From assembly GCA_963691815.1 (NCBI GenBank), contig OY829658.1, positions 17,646,285 to 17,710,284 of the forward strand: a DNA stretch of 64,000 nt, read 5' to 3'. The DNA is from Echiichthys vipera (taxonomy: Eukaryota > Chordata > Actinopteri > Perciformes > Trachinidae). Position numbers and translations under genes: made by a program. The notes under the pieces were generated by a model that was given only the letters and a program-made list of their open reading frames with translations, had not been told where the DNA came from and did no database searches. Within the stretch, counting starts at the first letter, position 1; each line of letters begins with the position of its first letter. Of the stretch, positions 14,986-38,462 are shown piece after piece.

Positions 14986-17900
14986 TTTTTTTGCCACTGA
15001 CACACCAACAACAATTGCAAACGTCTTATGACATGAGACTTCTAAAGAGGGGGCACATTCAGCAGCTTGCCTATGCCACTTTAATATCAAGTAGGTCAGA
15101 TAAGGTTGGATATAGCGTATAACAGAAATGCACTTCGCCTTGGCAATTCCAAGACATGTGCAGTAAATACCCTGTGTCTCCATTCAGGGAAAATTTGCAG
15201 TCAGGAGATGATATATAACCTTCATCAGATGGAACTTCTTGGGAGTGAGAGAAATGTTGAAAGTGTATCTGTTTGTGGTTGTGATTTTTGGAACTCCAAT
15301 CTAAATTGATCCAGACCACTAGCAAATGTCATCCACATAACAGCCAAGATCCCTATTTCAGATATGATGGACTGCCAGAGGTTTGCGGACAGAAATTAAT
15401 GGTAAATAAATCATACAGAAGATACTTAGCCTCTAGCTCGACCTCACACATCTAGCAGAGAATGGAATTAACGAGTTGTTAAAGCTATGAGTTTCCATTA
15501 CTAAACTGAACCAAACGTAAAAAACACAATGAGCTTAAGTGGACATTATACATAGAACACAAATAATTAAATGATCTCATTCCTTTATCATCCCGTGCAT
15601 TTGAAAAATGATGTGGTTTGCTATATCAACTTGAAAGGTGATGCTATGCCAGTGTTGTTTACTTGTTTCTGCTGCCCAAAACAAAACAGTTATTGCATTG
15701 TTAATTAGTATTTTCAAACAGAGCCGGTGTGACCCAGTAACCTCCTCAATATTTCTTAATAGCAGAGCAATAGTAAAGTAGTTGCTCTTATGCTATATTA
15801 TGACAGTATGCATTCAATCTGAGGTCTTTCTTGGAATTCAAGGGTGAACTGTGGATCTAATGCATGTCTCGGATTCCACGTCTCACTCTTCTAATCATTT
15901 GCACTGCATAAACTAAAGCTGTGAGACTCCTGTGGGTGATTGTCCCCAGTTCAGTGGTGTAAAAAGTAATTGGAATTCATACATCATTTTGTTGATGTTT
16001 AATTAACGTCTCCATAAAGACCTGGAAGCCTGAGCTGTTCTGAGGATGTGAGAATGTCAGATGTGAATACCAGTCATTGGTATGAGAAAATTGGTACACC
16101 TGAATATAGGGTTTAGATGGAAAATTTCAACTCGATAGAACAGAACTGTGAATTATTAGTACCACGTAGGTGAGCAGCATGGATATGGATTTGTTTTCTG
16201 ACTACATTTTGAAGAGATAATACACACTTTTAATAGACAGCATGGCAAGTTTAATGGACTGTTAAATTGTATTCCTTTCATATAGTTAGTATGATCATCT
16301 GTCTACCTTCAGCTTTTGCGGAGGATGAGAAATGGTAATCTTTATTCTATTAGAAACACAGTGAGCCATTCATAATTTAAGGGTCAGAAAATAACCCGTA
16401 GGAATCCTATTTTATGGTCCAGTCTGATGCAAGGCAAGCTGTGGTGGTCGATACTGGTAAGTGGCACAAAGAAAGCCTTTTTGCAAGACATTGAGTACCA
16501 TTTACGTTGATGTGCTTGGGTGATCATTTACAGAGTTATCAGGCAAGAGCCACGGTTTTCTTAGAAATGCCTCAAGAGGGTTTCCAGTTTCACAAGAAGT
16601 GCTAGTGAAAAATCTGCCGTGTTACACTGTGATGTTACACATGTCGGAAGGGAAATGCATTGCATTACTGAACCTTTGGAAAAATGTTCGAAAATGCATG
16701 AAACATAATAAGCACCTTGTTTTAAGGTCAACTTAGCTCTATTTAATTGGTTTCAACAGAGCAGTATTGTGAACATTGGAGACGTTCTTTCAGTCAGAAA
16801 ACAATCGGATAGAAATTTGCTGTCATAGAAACCCCTTGGGTCAGTTATGTCTGTCATCTTCTTCAACATAACACATCGTTTTAGAGACTACGGTCTCTCT
16901 TTTGGCATGTGCAATATTTATCTCTCAATTTTCCTGACATCAACCACAATTATACCATGAAAATTCTGTCATTTTTTAATGCCTGGCCAAAAAGAGAAGA
17001 TAATCACATCGTTACGGCGATTGCAGATCTTGTGTCAGTGTTCTGTGCTTTTTTTGTGTGTGTAGTTTGGTGCGTTAAATCTATCTTGGAGAACCTATGT
17101 AGGCCAATGGATCATTTTTTACCTGCCAGATAGAAACTATCTACTTGAATAGAATTGATTGGTAGCCATTGAACTTCATAGCATACAACAGTGAAAACTA
17201 TTGTTAGCACTGTAGCAAATATTTCATTAATGCATATTAAGAACTGTAAAGAAACCTCATGTGACTTGCACATTTGCATTTAAGAGCCACAGTGACTTAT
17301 GAAAGCATGATTGCTAAGGCATTTTAAATGACATTTACTAAATAGAGGAGGACATATTAGGAATAAAAAAGTTATTTTGCTTTTTGTATGTATTTTATGA
17401 GAAAGCGGTAACTCACTCACTCACTCACTTTCATTTCCAAGGTGCTTTCTTTGTCTCTAGTATAGTCTATGTATCTTTCCGTGAACTGCGACCACTGTGG
17501 CAACTAGTGTTATTTACAGGCTAATAGAACATTGCATTTACCCAGATTTACATCAGCTAACATTTGCCACTGGTTATAAAGTACCTGACCATGAGACCTT
17601 AAATTAAAGTTACACACGCACACTTATAAATGCAATTTAGCAGAACAGAAGTAACCCTTTTAATGTCCTCTTTCTTTCTTTTTTTTTAAGGAAATATAAG
17701 CCTTTAATTGTCTGCGATGGAGTTTATAGAGTTCTCGGGACGCATTTATTGCCTCAGGGCTAACTGGTCGAACAGTGGAACTGTAGAATATGTCTTCATC
17801 GTGACCCTGCCTGCTGAACAAGATGCTTATAAGTCTATAGGTTCCCAAGCACTCCGGTCACATCTTGCTTGTGTGTGTCTCCATCCCTATTGAATTCAGC

Positions 17901-18035
17901 TGGGACTTGTTTAAACACATTCACATCTGCCCCACTGTACGAATTCTGTACGCCTCAGTGAACAGTGCATAGTTCAGAGTATGTTACATGCACTGCCCGA
18001 GGGAGATTCTGGCATCCAACTAGAATGTTTTCAAT
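14986..18035. other. AT-rich intergenic stretch, no gene recognised
   Basis: No coding exon, RNA gene or repeat family was recognised. A short TCAC tandem run lies at about 17411-17430. Small open frames near 16909 and 17708 were considered and not supported. Confidence 0.55.
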
Positions 18036-18380
18036 AGCTACAATAGAATAGAATAGAAATACTTTATTGATCCCAAGCTGGGAAATTGCAGTGTAACCGC
18101 AGCATTACACACAGACACATCAAAGCAGTAATATAAAAATACAATATAAAAGATACCTTAAAAAATAAAATGTATAAATAAGTGGGCTAATTGTCGTGCA
18201 AATGTAAACATATAATAATCTAAGGTGCAGTGGACAGATATGAGAGAAAACATAAGGGGCTTCCGATTGTATTGTTCTGAACAGTGTTATTGCACAGTGT
18301 GATGGCATGTGGCAGGAAAGATTTCCTGTATCTGTCCCTTAGACAGCATAGCTGGAGCAGCCTATGTGAGAGATACTACT
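18036..18380 (-). mobile_element. Dispersed retroelement fragment with TTTATTGATCCC end
   Basis: It begins on the plus strand with an ATAGAATAGAATAGAAATAC run and CTTTATTGATCCC, the reverse complement of a GGGATCAATAAAG tail common at 3' ends of fish retroelements. Related ends occur near 31449 (same orientation) and 61525 (opposite). The body contains CAGTGTGATGGCATGTGGCA and CTGGAGCAGCCTATGTGAG, which I recall as part of the same abundant repeat. No intact ORF is present, and the family is not assigned. Confidence 0.6.
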
Positions 18381-20115
<1,735 letters not shown>

Positions 20116-21239
20116 ACAAAGTCATTTTCAGAAGTTTTTCTACTTGCTATCTCTCCCACTCTGCCGGGCTCCTCCTCTCTGCCTCTCTCTGCTTCAATCA
20201 GACTAATCATTTTCATGTTAATTGCTTCTTTACCCTGCAGAACTGTCATGTTTTAGACAGACAGTGAGGAGAATTAAGGTGTGATGTGTTCACTGCTGAA
20301 CTTGCTCAAATATTCCAATGGGCATCCTGGTGTGTTGTTCACATAAACAATAATATAAAACAGTGCCATATATTTTTTTGGGTTCTTGGTATGAATCTTT
20401 TTTTTTCCAAGTTTAGCTTAAGAACAATTGTGGTCACCGGCATGGTAACCAATGTAAATACATTTGTTACGTCACTATCCCCCTCTTGTGTACAGTCCAT
20501 GTGCAGTTACCCTGGAAAGATAAAGTGGTATCAGTGACACATTGACAGCTTCCCTGTCATCACTGACTTATGTAACAAAAACTGGGGTTTCAGCCATAGT
20601 CTCTTGTTAAATCCTGCTAAATGGAGTATGTTAATGAATGTGCATGCATGTGCATCTCTATATCCTGATTATGCACATGTGACCCATATATTTAGATACA
20701 GCGCTTGAGAGACTACCCATGACATTGCATGCAATTCGTACTATCTGCCTATAATGCAGGCCGCTCACCAGCCAACAGTGTGTGTGGTTTTTGGAAGTGA
20801 AAAAATGTTTCCTTCAAATAGTTCAGATAATGCATCATTATCTGTGGTGGTAAGTGTTTTTGCACCAGTATTATCTCATCTCCAGACAGAAATCACTTTA
20901 AACTGCTTTTCAAAAGAGGTTTATTGATAAACAGAAATCCACAGAAGCACATAAGCTAAAGCTGGGATAGCGTAAACCGAATTTGGATTACGATGCAGGA
21001 GAAAAAAACGTATCACTGGCAATATACTGTAACTCATTTCTAAAATCTAGAGACCGGAGTGTTGTAGAGGCCACAATTTCCGCTCCACCTGTGTGTGTTT
21101 TAGACGATCCCCATTTTCACTGCTATTTCAAGGACCACCAGCATATATCACTATCTATTTATGTACAATACAAATACTGGTAATGGTACGATGTACTATA
21201 AAATAGGATGAACATAGGTCTTGACAGTTCTGAAAAACT

Positions 21240-21480
21240 TTGGGCGTTTTCGCACCTGCGCTATTTGTCAGGTTAAATCAGACTCGTTCACTTCCCCCCT
21301 TTGGTGGGATTTTTTTTTTTTGGGCAGGTGTGAACAATGTGACCACACTCTTGGTGCACTACACCAAAACAACCGGACTGAGACACTCTGAGGAGGCAAT
21401 CTCAGCCCGGTCCCAAACTAATTCTGGAGCGGTTCCTGATCCGCCCTCGATTTGTCTTAACTTCCAGTTGTACTGGAGTT
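21240..21480. mobile_element. Probable dispersed DNA-repeat copy
   Basis: The segment with GGGCGTTTTCGCACCTGC, the TTTGTCAGGTTAAATCAGAC block and CACTACACCAAAACAACCGG resembles a fish interspersed repeat I recall only loosely. Its ends and terminal repeats could not be defined. The open frame across it is spurious. Confidence 0.35.
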
Positions 21481-24090
21481 TGAGCTAAGGAACCTGTCAT
21501 ATCACATTAGTTGATTTCAGGATAAAGCCCGACAACTTTCAGTCACAGCTCTCAAACCAAAGCAAAATCACCACTTGCTTGTCCAGCAGCAGGAGGAGAC
21601 AGGCACACATCTGCATAAGCACTGCCTTCACACTGGGTAAGGTGCAAAGACACATGGGAAAATCTATGATGTGAACCTCTGCCCTGCAGCCATACAAGAC
21701 ATCGTTGTCATATCTCGCCCATTTTATCCATCACTCCTCTCTCGCCTCTTTTCACAAGCCCCAAGTACTTCTCGAGTCTGATGTCAGTCCTTGCTTTGTT
21801 GTCTACGCCCTTCCTCAGAGATCTTTAATGCACAGAATAAATTTAGGATTAGAGTTCTCTTACCCTGGCTGTTGGGCATAGAAAAGATGGTCAGACAAGT
21901 ATAGTTCAAAGCTGTGTCCGGATACACATTATAGCAAATTCAGTGCTTTCTACGTCACCTTGCCTTAGGACAGAGAGAAAGAGAGGGAGAAATATTCATG
22001 AGTGGATGAACACCAGGGAGAAATAGAGCAGGAATTAAAAAATCGGTGATGGATGCAGTACATATCCACCACACTCCTGTAAAACATGTTTTTTTTTCAT
22101 CTGTGACTGATAAGCATTCATGTAATTTCATTACACTTACATGCCTTCAAACCATATACATTTTTATCAGTTACCATCCATGTACTTATGGTGGTTATAT
22201 GATGGTCAATCATCATATTTTCATTGTAAGCACTGTTAGATAAAGCAGTAAAATGGTTATGGTCTGAGTGCATTGACACACAAGAAGTGGCTCTGCAAAA
22301 TTACAACATGTCTTTGTAAAATAGTATCGCAGTATTTGTGTTTTTGATTGCTTATCAGTTAATAACTTAACACAACTGATTCAAAGAACCATTATGTATA
22401 CACTCCTTTTTGGCAGCTGACTAAAATCAGATAGTATAACACAGCTTACGACTGCTTTATCCATTTGGATTTAATTTCTCAAAGGTCAGCACTGTCGCGA
22501 TGGGGTTCTAGTTGGTCAGTGGTGTGAATTTTCATATCATGTCATGTTCAGCTCTTAATGGTTACTTCTTAAAATGCAGATCAGGAGGATTTTGTCTCTT
22601 GCTCAGTTCAATATGGAGTTTTGCCACGGCATCCTTTGACCTCATATTTTATAAGTGCGTCTTATCATCTTTGGCATTTATGGCAGAAACACAAAAGCTT
22701 TGTTTGTCTTTACTTGTGTCTCTGTCTTCGTTTCCTGAGGAATTTAAAAGTACAACGTGCTTTGTAGCAGGTACAGACAAGGAAACAGGATTCATTCTGC
22801 ATCTGAGGAAGTCTATTCCTTTCTTTTTTAGAATATAAATGTGAAAAAGGACTGCTTCAGTTATAAAAAACTTTGGACACATTTATAATAATGACCTTAA
22901 ACTGCTGGATAGATACTCAAGGTTTAATATTACAATAGGTACTGCTTCCACATTTCATGACAGCACTTAAATAACAACATATCTTATCTGTGAGCTCCAC
23001 TATCTTTTTCTTTCTCCTGGGGACTGTTTTGAGCAATAAAACCAATATAAAGGCCATTAGCTGCAGTGTCACCAGCTTTAAAGGAGAGGAAAGGCCTGGT
23101 ATTCCTGATTTTGCACTTGAAGCAAATGAATGATGCTACTGGATAGATTAATGATTTACCTGTGTCCTCAGCAAGTGAGTCTATATTCCATATGTGGCCC
23201 ACCAGGTCTATTGCAGATGTACTTACATAACGGCCTGGCCACCTTGTCTTTGGAGGGTGGGACAGCTGCTGTGCTGCCCCCCTCAGACTGTTGGCTGAGG
23301 TCCACATTGGCACACTTCCTGGTACCTATGACTGCTGCCAACTTTGCTGCCCCCTAGGGGTATGTGATATGCAATATGGACTCTAACAAAGCACAAGGCC
23401 ACACATCAATCTTTTCACATTGTGTGAAGTCCCAAGCAGGTCTCCCCTATGGGCCACCACTGTTTGGCCATATTAAATCAGCAAATTACAGAGGAAAGGC
23501 TTTCAATTCAATGAATGGAATTAATATAAGACAATAGGTTGGCTGACTGATCGAATTTCGGACTGACAGATGTTTAGAAAATGTTTAGACTTAACTGACT
23601 TGCGCATATGAGCCCTGCAACAATGATGACCCATGTTTTCTGGCCACTCCATATTGCATGCTTGGATAGGCCCCATGATCTTGATTAGGCATAGAAATTG
23701 ATGGATTAATAGACCATGGAATATTAAATATAAGATCAAGAGTGTGTGGTTAAGACACTAGTTGAAGTCCACTAGATAACCAGAGGTTTATAGCTGCTGT
23801 CTCTACTGTTTATACAATTTCAATTTCTTATAACAATCTGTTAAATGTCATCTGTGAGATCATAAATTATTCATGTGTCTATCTAATGCTTCATCACATT
23901 CTGAAAAAAAGATGGAAACGCATGTTCCGTGCCTGTGATTCTTCTCAGATTCACTGGAGCCTGCAGTCTATCCATAAATGCATTAGGCACAAAGGCAGGA
24001 AACACTCTTGATAGGTCATTCAATCACAGAGCTAACACACAAACACAACACATAGTAAATTCACAGTATAAATAACTTCATTAATTCTCC
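21481..24090. other. Intergenic stretch, no gene recognised
   Basis: No exon or RNA gene was recognised. Open frames at 22512-22882 occur on both strands over the same bases and are regarded as chance. Confidence 0.5.
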
Positions 24091-24355
24091 AGGGCGACTG
24101 TAGCTCAGTGGAAGAGTGGGTCGTCCTCCATTTGAGAGTTTGGCGGTTTGATCCCCACCTCCCCCGGTCCACATGTCGAAGTGTCCTTGGGCAAGACACT
24201 GAACCCCGAATTATATTAGATTAGATGGTATGTAGATATCCACTGCCATCAGTGTGAATGGGTGAATGTGACAAACACTGTGAAAGCGCCTTGAGTAGTC
24301 AGAAGACTAGAAAGGCGCTATATAAGTACAAGTCCATTTACCATTTACCAGGACT
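24091..24355 (+). mobile_element. tRNA-derived SINE, plus strand
   Basis: The 5' head AGGGCGACTGTAGCTCAGTG contains an A box TAGCTCAGTGG (24101-24111) and a B box GGTTTGATCCC (24145-24155) at normal tRNA-like spacing. The GTGTCCTTGGGCAAGACACTG block and the GGCGCTATATAAGTACAAGT end follow. This composition is typical of an abundant fish SINE. No target-site duplication could be assigned with confidence. Confidence 0.78.
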
Positions 24356-24579
24356 CCATTTTTTCCCCATTTTTGATATTTACACAAAATAGAGCAAGGT
24401 GACTGTTGAGATGGAGCAAAGTTTTGGGCTAAAAAAAAAACCAGTCACTTGCCAATTAAATTTGCATGTTCAACTTTCATTACTTTCATGAATCATTCAA
24501 TGAATACTGTTTCCAGATGGCAAGAGCAAATTCAGTCTGACGACCACAGATTTGCAATGCTTCCTAGTTTTCTCTCAAC

Positions 24580-24580
<1 letters not shown>

Positions 24581-24626
<46 letters not shown>
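24581..24626. repeat. (TAA)n microsatellite
   Basis: About 15 uninterrupted trinucleotide units. Confidence 0.97.
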
Positions 24627-31109
<6,483 letters not shown>

Positions 31110-32580
31110 GACACTATATGTATATATTTTCAACCTGACTAAAGAAACTGTAATAATTCCTGGTGTATGGAAGTCGGCATATGTCACTCCTTTATTGAAA
31201 GAGCCATCTGCTTTAGCCAAAGTTTAGAAGGGCTTATAAGTCTTTTGTTTTTCAGAATAAAACCACAGTACTGCCACTGCCACTATGAAAGTCTTTAATG
31301 CTCTCATAAATGCTATTGATTCTAATGAATACTGTACTACATTAGTTTTAGAGCCATCAAAGGCTTTTGAAACGGTTGACCACTTGGTCTTGTGCCAGAG
31401 ACTGCGGGATATTGAAATATCTTTAATAGATGTCATGGTTTAGAATCAGAACCAAAAATACTTTAATAATCCCAGGGGGAAATTATTTTTGCTACGAAAC
31501 TCCAGATATATAAACAACAAATATTATACAGACAAAAACATTTACTATTTATTTAAATGTCTTGTGTCAAAACGTAAAAGACGCCAGATTTCGCTTTTAT
31601 GCAGATGACACCATTTTGTATTGTTCTGCTTTATCATTAGCAAGTGCCACAGAAAACTTAGAATCTGCTTTTTATGTTTTTTTCAGAGTAGACTTAATCA
31701 ATTAAGACTTGTGCTCAATTCTGACAAAACTAAAATGATGTGCTTTTTAATAACAGGGAAAACAAATGATGTCACAAATGTTTGTCAGATTGTTACACAA
31801 AATGAGAAAGTGATTGAACAAGTTTCAGTCTATCAATACTTGAGGTTTACTTAGATAAAACTGTCTTTTAAACACCATATTGAGGGTCTTACAAAGAAAC
31901 TCAGGGTTAAACGGGGTTCCTACTATAGAAACAAAAGTTGTTTCTCCTTTAGTGCAAGAAAAAGACTGATTCAGGCAACTTTTGTATCAATGCTTACTAC
32001 TACTACTACTGTGACATCTTATACATGCATGCAAGTCTCTCCTCTCTGAAAATGCTGGTATCAATGTATCATGCAGCATTCAAATTTGTAGCCTTTATGG
32101 GAGTGTTGGTTGGCCTTCTCTGCACAATTGATGGGATCACTGCTTTTGTTTTCTTCTTCTTTATAAGGCCATCCTGTGTGACTTGCCTCCTTATTTGTGT
32201 TCTCCCTTGACTTCTAAAGTCAACGGCAAAAGCTGTACTCTCAGGCTAGATAGTTTGATAATGTGCGCTATTTCTCATACGCCTTTAAAGCATTTGCACC
32301 CTCGTCATGGTATAAAATACAGAGTCATCTTAAATTGAATCACTTCCCAAGTATGGAAGATTTTAAAACTAGGATCAAGGACTATTTGACTAGTGAATGC
32401 ACATGCCCTCTTACCAAACGCAGCTGGTGATTATAATGTCATGATGTGATGTGCCATTGCCAAACTGTTTTAACTGTTTTTATGTTTTTTTTTGTTGTTT
32501 TCAAGTGTGTACTTTAGGTGGACATACTGTGCTGCTTCGGTAATCATGGCCAGGATTCCCTTGCAAAAGAAATTCTGATG
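31110..32580 (+). mobile_element. Degenerate non-LTR retrotransposon with reverse transcriptase remnants
   Basis: Scattered plus-strand fragments follow the order of a fish LINE reverse transcriptase. First comes PGVWKSAYVTPLLK near 31165-31205. Then comes motif A as LEPSKAFETVDH (31348-31383), where the usual acidic LDLSKAFD pattern has become LEPSKAFE. Next is the catalytic YADDT at 31598-31612, then LNSDKTKMM near 31715, and GLTKKLRVKRG-type and ARKRLIQA pieces near 31890-31975. The 3' end has a GGCCAGGATTCCCTTG block near 32550, typical of the tail of such elements. Stops, frameshifts and a missing segment between motif A and YADDT make it inactive. A second repeat is inserted at about 31442-31560. 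Confidence 0.82.
31442..31560 (-). mobile_element. Retroelement tail nested inside the LINE remnant
   Basis: The stretch AGAATCAGAACCAAAAATAC followed by TTTAATAATCCCAGGGGGAA has the same end type as the element at 18036-18380. It interrupts the reverse transcriptase between motif A and YADDT. It is therefore younger than the LINE copy, or was joined to it by a deletion. Its right boundary is approximate. Confidence 0.55.
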
Positions 32581-34063
<1,483 letters not shown>

Positions 34064-34205
34064 TGTGTGTCAGTATGTATCTGAACACACACAGTGTGTG
34101 ATGTATTTCTTTTCCAACATTTGCTCCTGCAGGCTATTGCTCTCGATATGAACGTTCTCTTAGTCAGCTAGTGTGCTTACATAAGAATAAGAAAAACCAG
34201 TGAGT

Positions 34206-34437
34206 TTCAGTGGTCGACCAATATAAGTTTTTTAATTGCTGTTACTGATATTTAGAGAGCAGGGCGGTCTATGTTTAATAATAACAATAACAAATAAGAC
34301 ACACGATTGCTGAACTTATATGAACATTTATTTATCATTGCCGCCTGCAGATGTATCTGCAGCCTTTTTTTGTTAATCGCCCTCCTAAGCGCAGGCATTG
34401 GCATTAATCGGCCAACCGATTAGCTGTCTATCACTGT
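34206..34437. mobile_element. Possible non-autonomous DNA transposon
   Basis: The left end CAGTGGTCGACCAATATAAG and the right end (TCGGCCAACCGATTAGC, then TATCACTG) are partly inverse. They resemble a fish repeat with TCGACCGATA/ATCGGCCGA ends. No target duplication was established, and no ORF is present. Confidence 0.35.
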
Positions 34438-35299
34438 GTTTGCGTATTTTAAGTTTCTTCTATGCCCATATGCCTTGCCACTGTTAAAACATTTCTGTGG
34501 GTCTTGGGGGATGTGTACACTTCCTTTCAGTAGACGCCCCCCCCCTTCCCCCCCATCTACAGGAAACAGGTACAGGGGTCTCTATCTATAACACTTCCTG
34601 TAGTTGTTTGCTCGCAGTCTGCTAGCCGACCTCCTATGTTTGACAGAACTATGAGTGGCAGAAACAGTTACAGGTGTCGTACAAAGTGTCTTTCTGGCCT
34701 AAAGTGTATACGCCCAAGATGGGAGACTTGATGACATTAGAGATGACAGACAAGATTATAACAGAAGCTAAAATGACATCTGAAAACGGCATCTTTTACA
34801 CCTATTTGAGACTGTCAAGTCCACACGTGTACTGTATAGGCACTTCACATATATAAATACAGGTACTGTGTACTGGCCACATAACTCTCCCCCTGGCTGA
34901 TAATATATACCAAATACTATTTTAAATGAAATAATCACCTTGAGTTAACTAATTCAGGTTAAGACAGCTCCAGTAACCCTACAATAAAAAATTATGCAAC
35001 GAAGCAAAGAATGCTGCTCATCCAAAAGTGTAGGTATGTTTTAATATGTAAACTGAAGTCAAAAGGACATGGTAGTGCAAAATTGTATTCAAAGTGCGAA
35101 TCACCATGTAGCATGCCCCTAATACACTTAACATTAACAATACATAGGACAGAGCATATAACAAGCAAATATGAAAAAACAGAAATAAACCAACCGCCGT
35201 CAAATGTTAAAGGGATGTTTCAGAGGTGATGGTCTGGAGTAAGTTCTGGGGTAGTAGCCTGTTATTTTGTATTTGCTATCATTTAAATGTGATATGTTT

Positions 35300-35376
35300 G
35301 TCACAAACTGTGTTACTTTTGCTGCTGCCTGCATTGGCCAGGACACTCTTGAAAGATATTTTTATTACCAGTAGCC
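35300..35376 (+). mobile_element. Possible LINE 3' tail fragment
   Basis: TTGGCCAGGACACTCTTGAA resembles the GGCCAGGATTCCCTTG block at the 3' end of the LINE remnant near 32550, suggesting a short 5'-truncated relative. The assignment is weak. Confidence 0.3.
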
Positions 35377-37590
35377 ATCTAGTAGCCACTACCATGCCAA
35401 TATGAACTAAGATAAACTTATATAATTGGCCCCTACCATGGCCTCACTGTGGGGTGATTTAAGACAGTGTCAATGGAAATTCGACTGGCCTATGCACACT
35501 CAAGCTCACCCCCTTTTGGTGCGGTAGTGGGAAGATGGCTAGTGAGTCATTTACAGTAGATACTGACTCATTACCCACAAAGTCAAACTCGAGAAAGTTA
35601 ACATTTGAAAAGTGAAATCTGATATGACCTTGCTTCACAGCTTTTAAACATGACTTTGGTGTTAACATGCTGTTTTGAATGGAATCATAATTTCTTGTAA
35701 CCCAAATGTGATCCGCATGGTAATGTGTAGGTAAATTCTCACATCTTATTAACAGGTTTATTAAAGTTCTCTCCTTGACTTTTCTATCAATCATTCAATT
35801 TTCTATCTTTTCTCTTATCTATAATCGTATCCCAGGTCCTTGTCTTCAGTCCCTTGTTCCACTCACCTTTCCCTGGATCCAATCCTTGCATTCTTTTCGA
35901 CCTTTCAGACATCTCCCCTGTAAATCCTGTCTTTTTTGATTTGTTTGACATCACTGGCAATAAGATACTCTGGGACTATGAACAAGCACAAAACTGCTCT
36001 TATTTGTAGTGATGTCGAAATTGTGATTCAACAGGGGTAAAAAATGAAAATATAGAGAAGTGCCTGAGGTGTAGAGTTGCCTGGCAACAACTTCCCACCT
36101 TTGTGTGAGTTGGCCTTCATCAGTGTGCTGGGTAGACATTTAGAAACACTCCAGCATAAAAGTTGGTTTGCACACTCTGGTGAGAGGCAGGATTAAGAGA
36201 GAAAGAGAAGGAGCGGGAAAAGGAACTGCTGAAAGATGATGTGTTACAGTATGGGGTGACAAACTTTGGCAGGTTTGGGCAAACAGCACAAAGCTGGCGA
36301 TGTCCTGAACAACATTAATCTGCTCCCCAAAAGCAGTAGCTTGACACAAAAGCTCAGCTTTCTCCCCCACCACCGAAATATGGTACAATGCTATCATTAC
36401 TGTAATCCAACTTACATCTGGCTTTTGTTTTCAGTGGGAAAGGTTACAATCAGCATTCATTTCCAGGACAAATGACTTTGCAGTACTAATGGGTATTTAT
36501 TGACACCCAATGCTATGACGTGCAACGTGTGTATCGGTAACTCTTTGTCATCTCAGAGTTCGAAAGAGAGGATAAATAAGTAACAGATATTGAAAAAAAT
36601 AAGTAACTGCTGAAAGTCACTGGCCTTCATGCTGCTATCTAGTGTTTACTAACCCCGTCTTCCAGCATGTTTGTGACGTTGAACCAGAAAAAAAATGTCA
36701 GAGATGTCAGCACTTTCTAACAACTACAATAACTCCCACTTGGTGAGAGGAACTACAAATGTCTCAACAGATAGCTGCAAAGCCACCATCACTGGCAGTT
36801 ACATCTACAACGACTCCAGTATGTCTCCAGTATAGTCAATGATTCAACAGCTGCTATTTTTTTATTATACAAATCCACAGGGGGAAATTGGTGGTGACGT
36901 GCCTAGTTTAAGGGCACCTTAGTGGTAGTCGATGAAGGGGTTAATGGTGTCGTTCATCTACTGTTAACCCACATTTTTTACCCCAGCAGTCAGGAAAACC
37001 AAACCAGTGGCTTTCTGGTCATTAACTCACCTTTTGACTTTCAATCTGTCGCTGCTGATGTACAGTTATTATATTATTTAAAGTCAGGACCTGCAGCTAA
37101 TAAAGCGCTGACATAGTTATAGTATTTGGTGAGATGGAGTATTCTAACTTTCAGTTATTGAGAAAGTAGATTAGGCGAGATCCCCTGGCAGTTATTTGGC
37201 ATCAATAAAATGGCAAAAGAGAATAATGCTGTTGCTTTTGGACTAAAGAGTTGAAAAGTTTATGGATGGCCTGGAGAATTTGGCACGTCTCTGCATAGAT
37301 TACATAAAACTGGATTTCAGAATGTCAGTTTCCAAGGCAACTGTATTTTGGTGTCTTTGTGCTCATTCTCGTCTGTCAGATCTCAGTACACTTGGCAGTT
37401 TTTTTGTCAATTGAGTTTGTTTGTAAGCTCTAGCAATGGATGGATTAATGTCAGATAGTTTCACAAAGGAACTGCACAGGAAGACATGACAAAGTGAAAA
37501 AGCTGAGACGTTGAAGTGTTCTCTGTGTGCATTAACATCAAAATTGATGCACAAAAAAGGAGAGGAGGAGAAAATGTTTAATTGCCTTAC

Positions 37591-37593
<3 letters not shown>
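35377..37593. other. Intergenic stretch, no gene recognised
   Basis: It is AT-rich and no feature is supported. Confidence 0.5.
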
Positions 37594-37637
<44 letters not shown>

Positions 37638-37648
37638 GGGGGGGGGGG
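37594..37648. repeat. (TG)n tract followed by a G14 run
   Basis: A TG tract at 37594-37634 runs directly into 14 consecutive G (37635-37648). Confidence 0.95.
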
Positions 37649-38403
37649 TCGCATGCATCATTCCTATAGACAATATGAGTTGTTAGCAGATTGAGAGCTT
37701 GAAAATCTCATTAACTGCCAAACAATGCTGCTTAATAAATTGTCACTCTTTGAATTTAAGAGATTTAAAGAAAATAACTATTGTTCAGTAGCTTAGTAGG
37801 TTACACTGTTTAAGAAAAAAAGCAACTGTCCAGAAGTAGTTGCTGCTATACTTCAGTACAATACTACAATACCATTTGTATCATCATCTATCACATTTCA
37901 GTGTTTGTAAAGCAAGGGAATGAATGTAGTGCAATAACATCTATCTCATTCAGTACGAGATTCAAACAGTGAATGTGGAAAGTGTCATGGTAAGAAGTCA
38001 CTGGCTTTGTGAGAAATTTGTAAAAAAAAAAAAAAAAAACATTGGTTAAAATCTGTACAGGTTTCTTTTATTTAGTAGGTAGTACCCATGTTTCCATGCT
38101 ATTAAAAATATTTTCAAGGCTTCATGTTTTTATACATTAAAATAAGCCCCTAAACAGCATCAATACACCATTGTGATGAAAAGCGAAAATACTTTTTAGG
38201 AAATACTTAATTCTGGAATTTCCGCAGCTAAGCAAAGTAGCTAAACAGACTAATTGCTAAGAAACACATACTAATGGAAGTATTGTTTGATTTGTGCAGT
38301 TATTTCTAATAAGCATTTTTCTCAGGTGCACTTTTCACCCCTCCCAGTTCCTTCCTGTGGCGCAGTTATAATCACCCATAGATAATTAAGGAGCTTATGA
38401 TGT

Positions 38404-38462
38404 TTCGTGTGTGCGTGCGTGCGTGCGTGCGTGGGTGCGTGTGTGCGTGCGTGCGTGCATGT
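38404..38462. repeat. (GTGC)n imperfect tandem repeat
   Basis: GTGCGTGC units, interrupted by GTGGGTGC and GTGT. Confidence 0.93.

Noticed and set aside
17708..17893. 61-codon frame starting near a GTCTGCGATGGAG block
   Set aside because: It looks somewhat coding-like, but there is no homology, no consistent splice sites and an opposite-strand frame over the same bases.
24101..24155. Possible tRNA gene
   Set aside because: A and B boxes are present, but the sequence does not fold into a full cloverleaf by eye and continues into a SINE body.
38404..38462. CRISPR-like or satellite array
   Set aside because: It is a simple GTGC microsatellite with no spacer structure, and the genome is eukaryotic.
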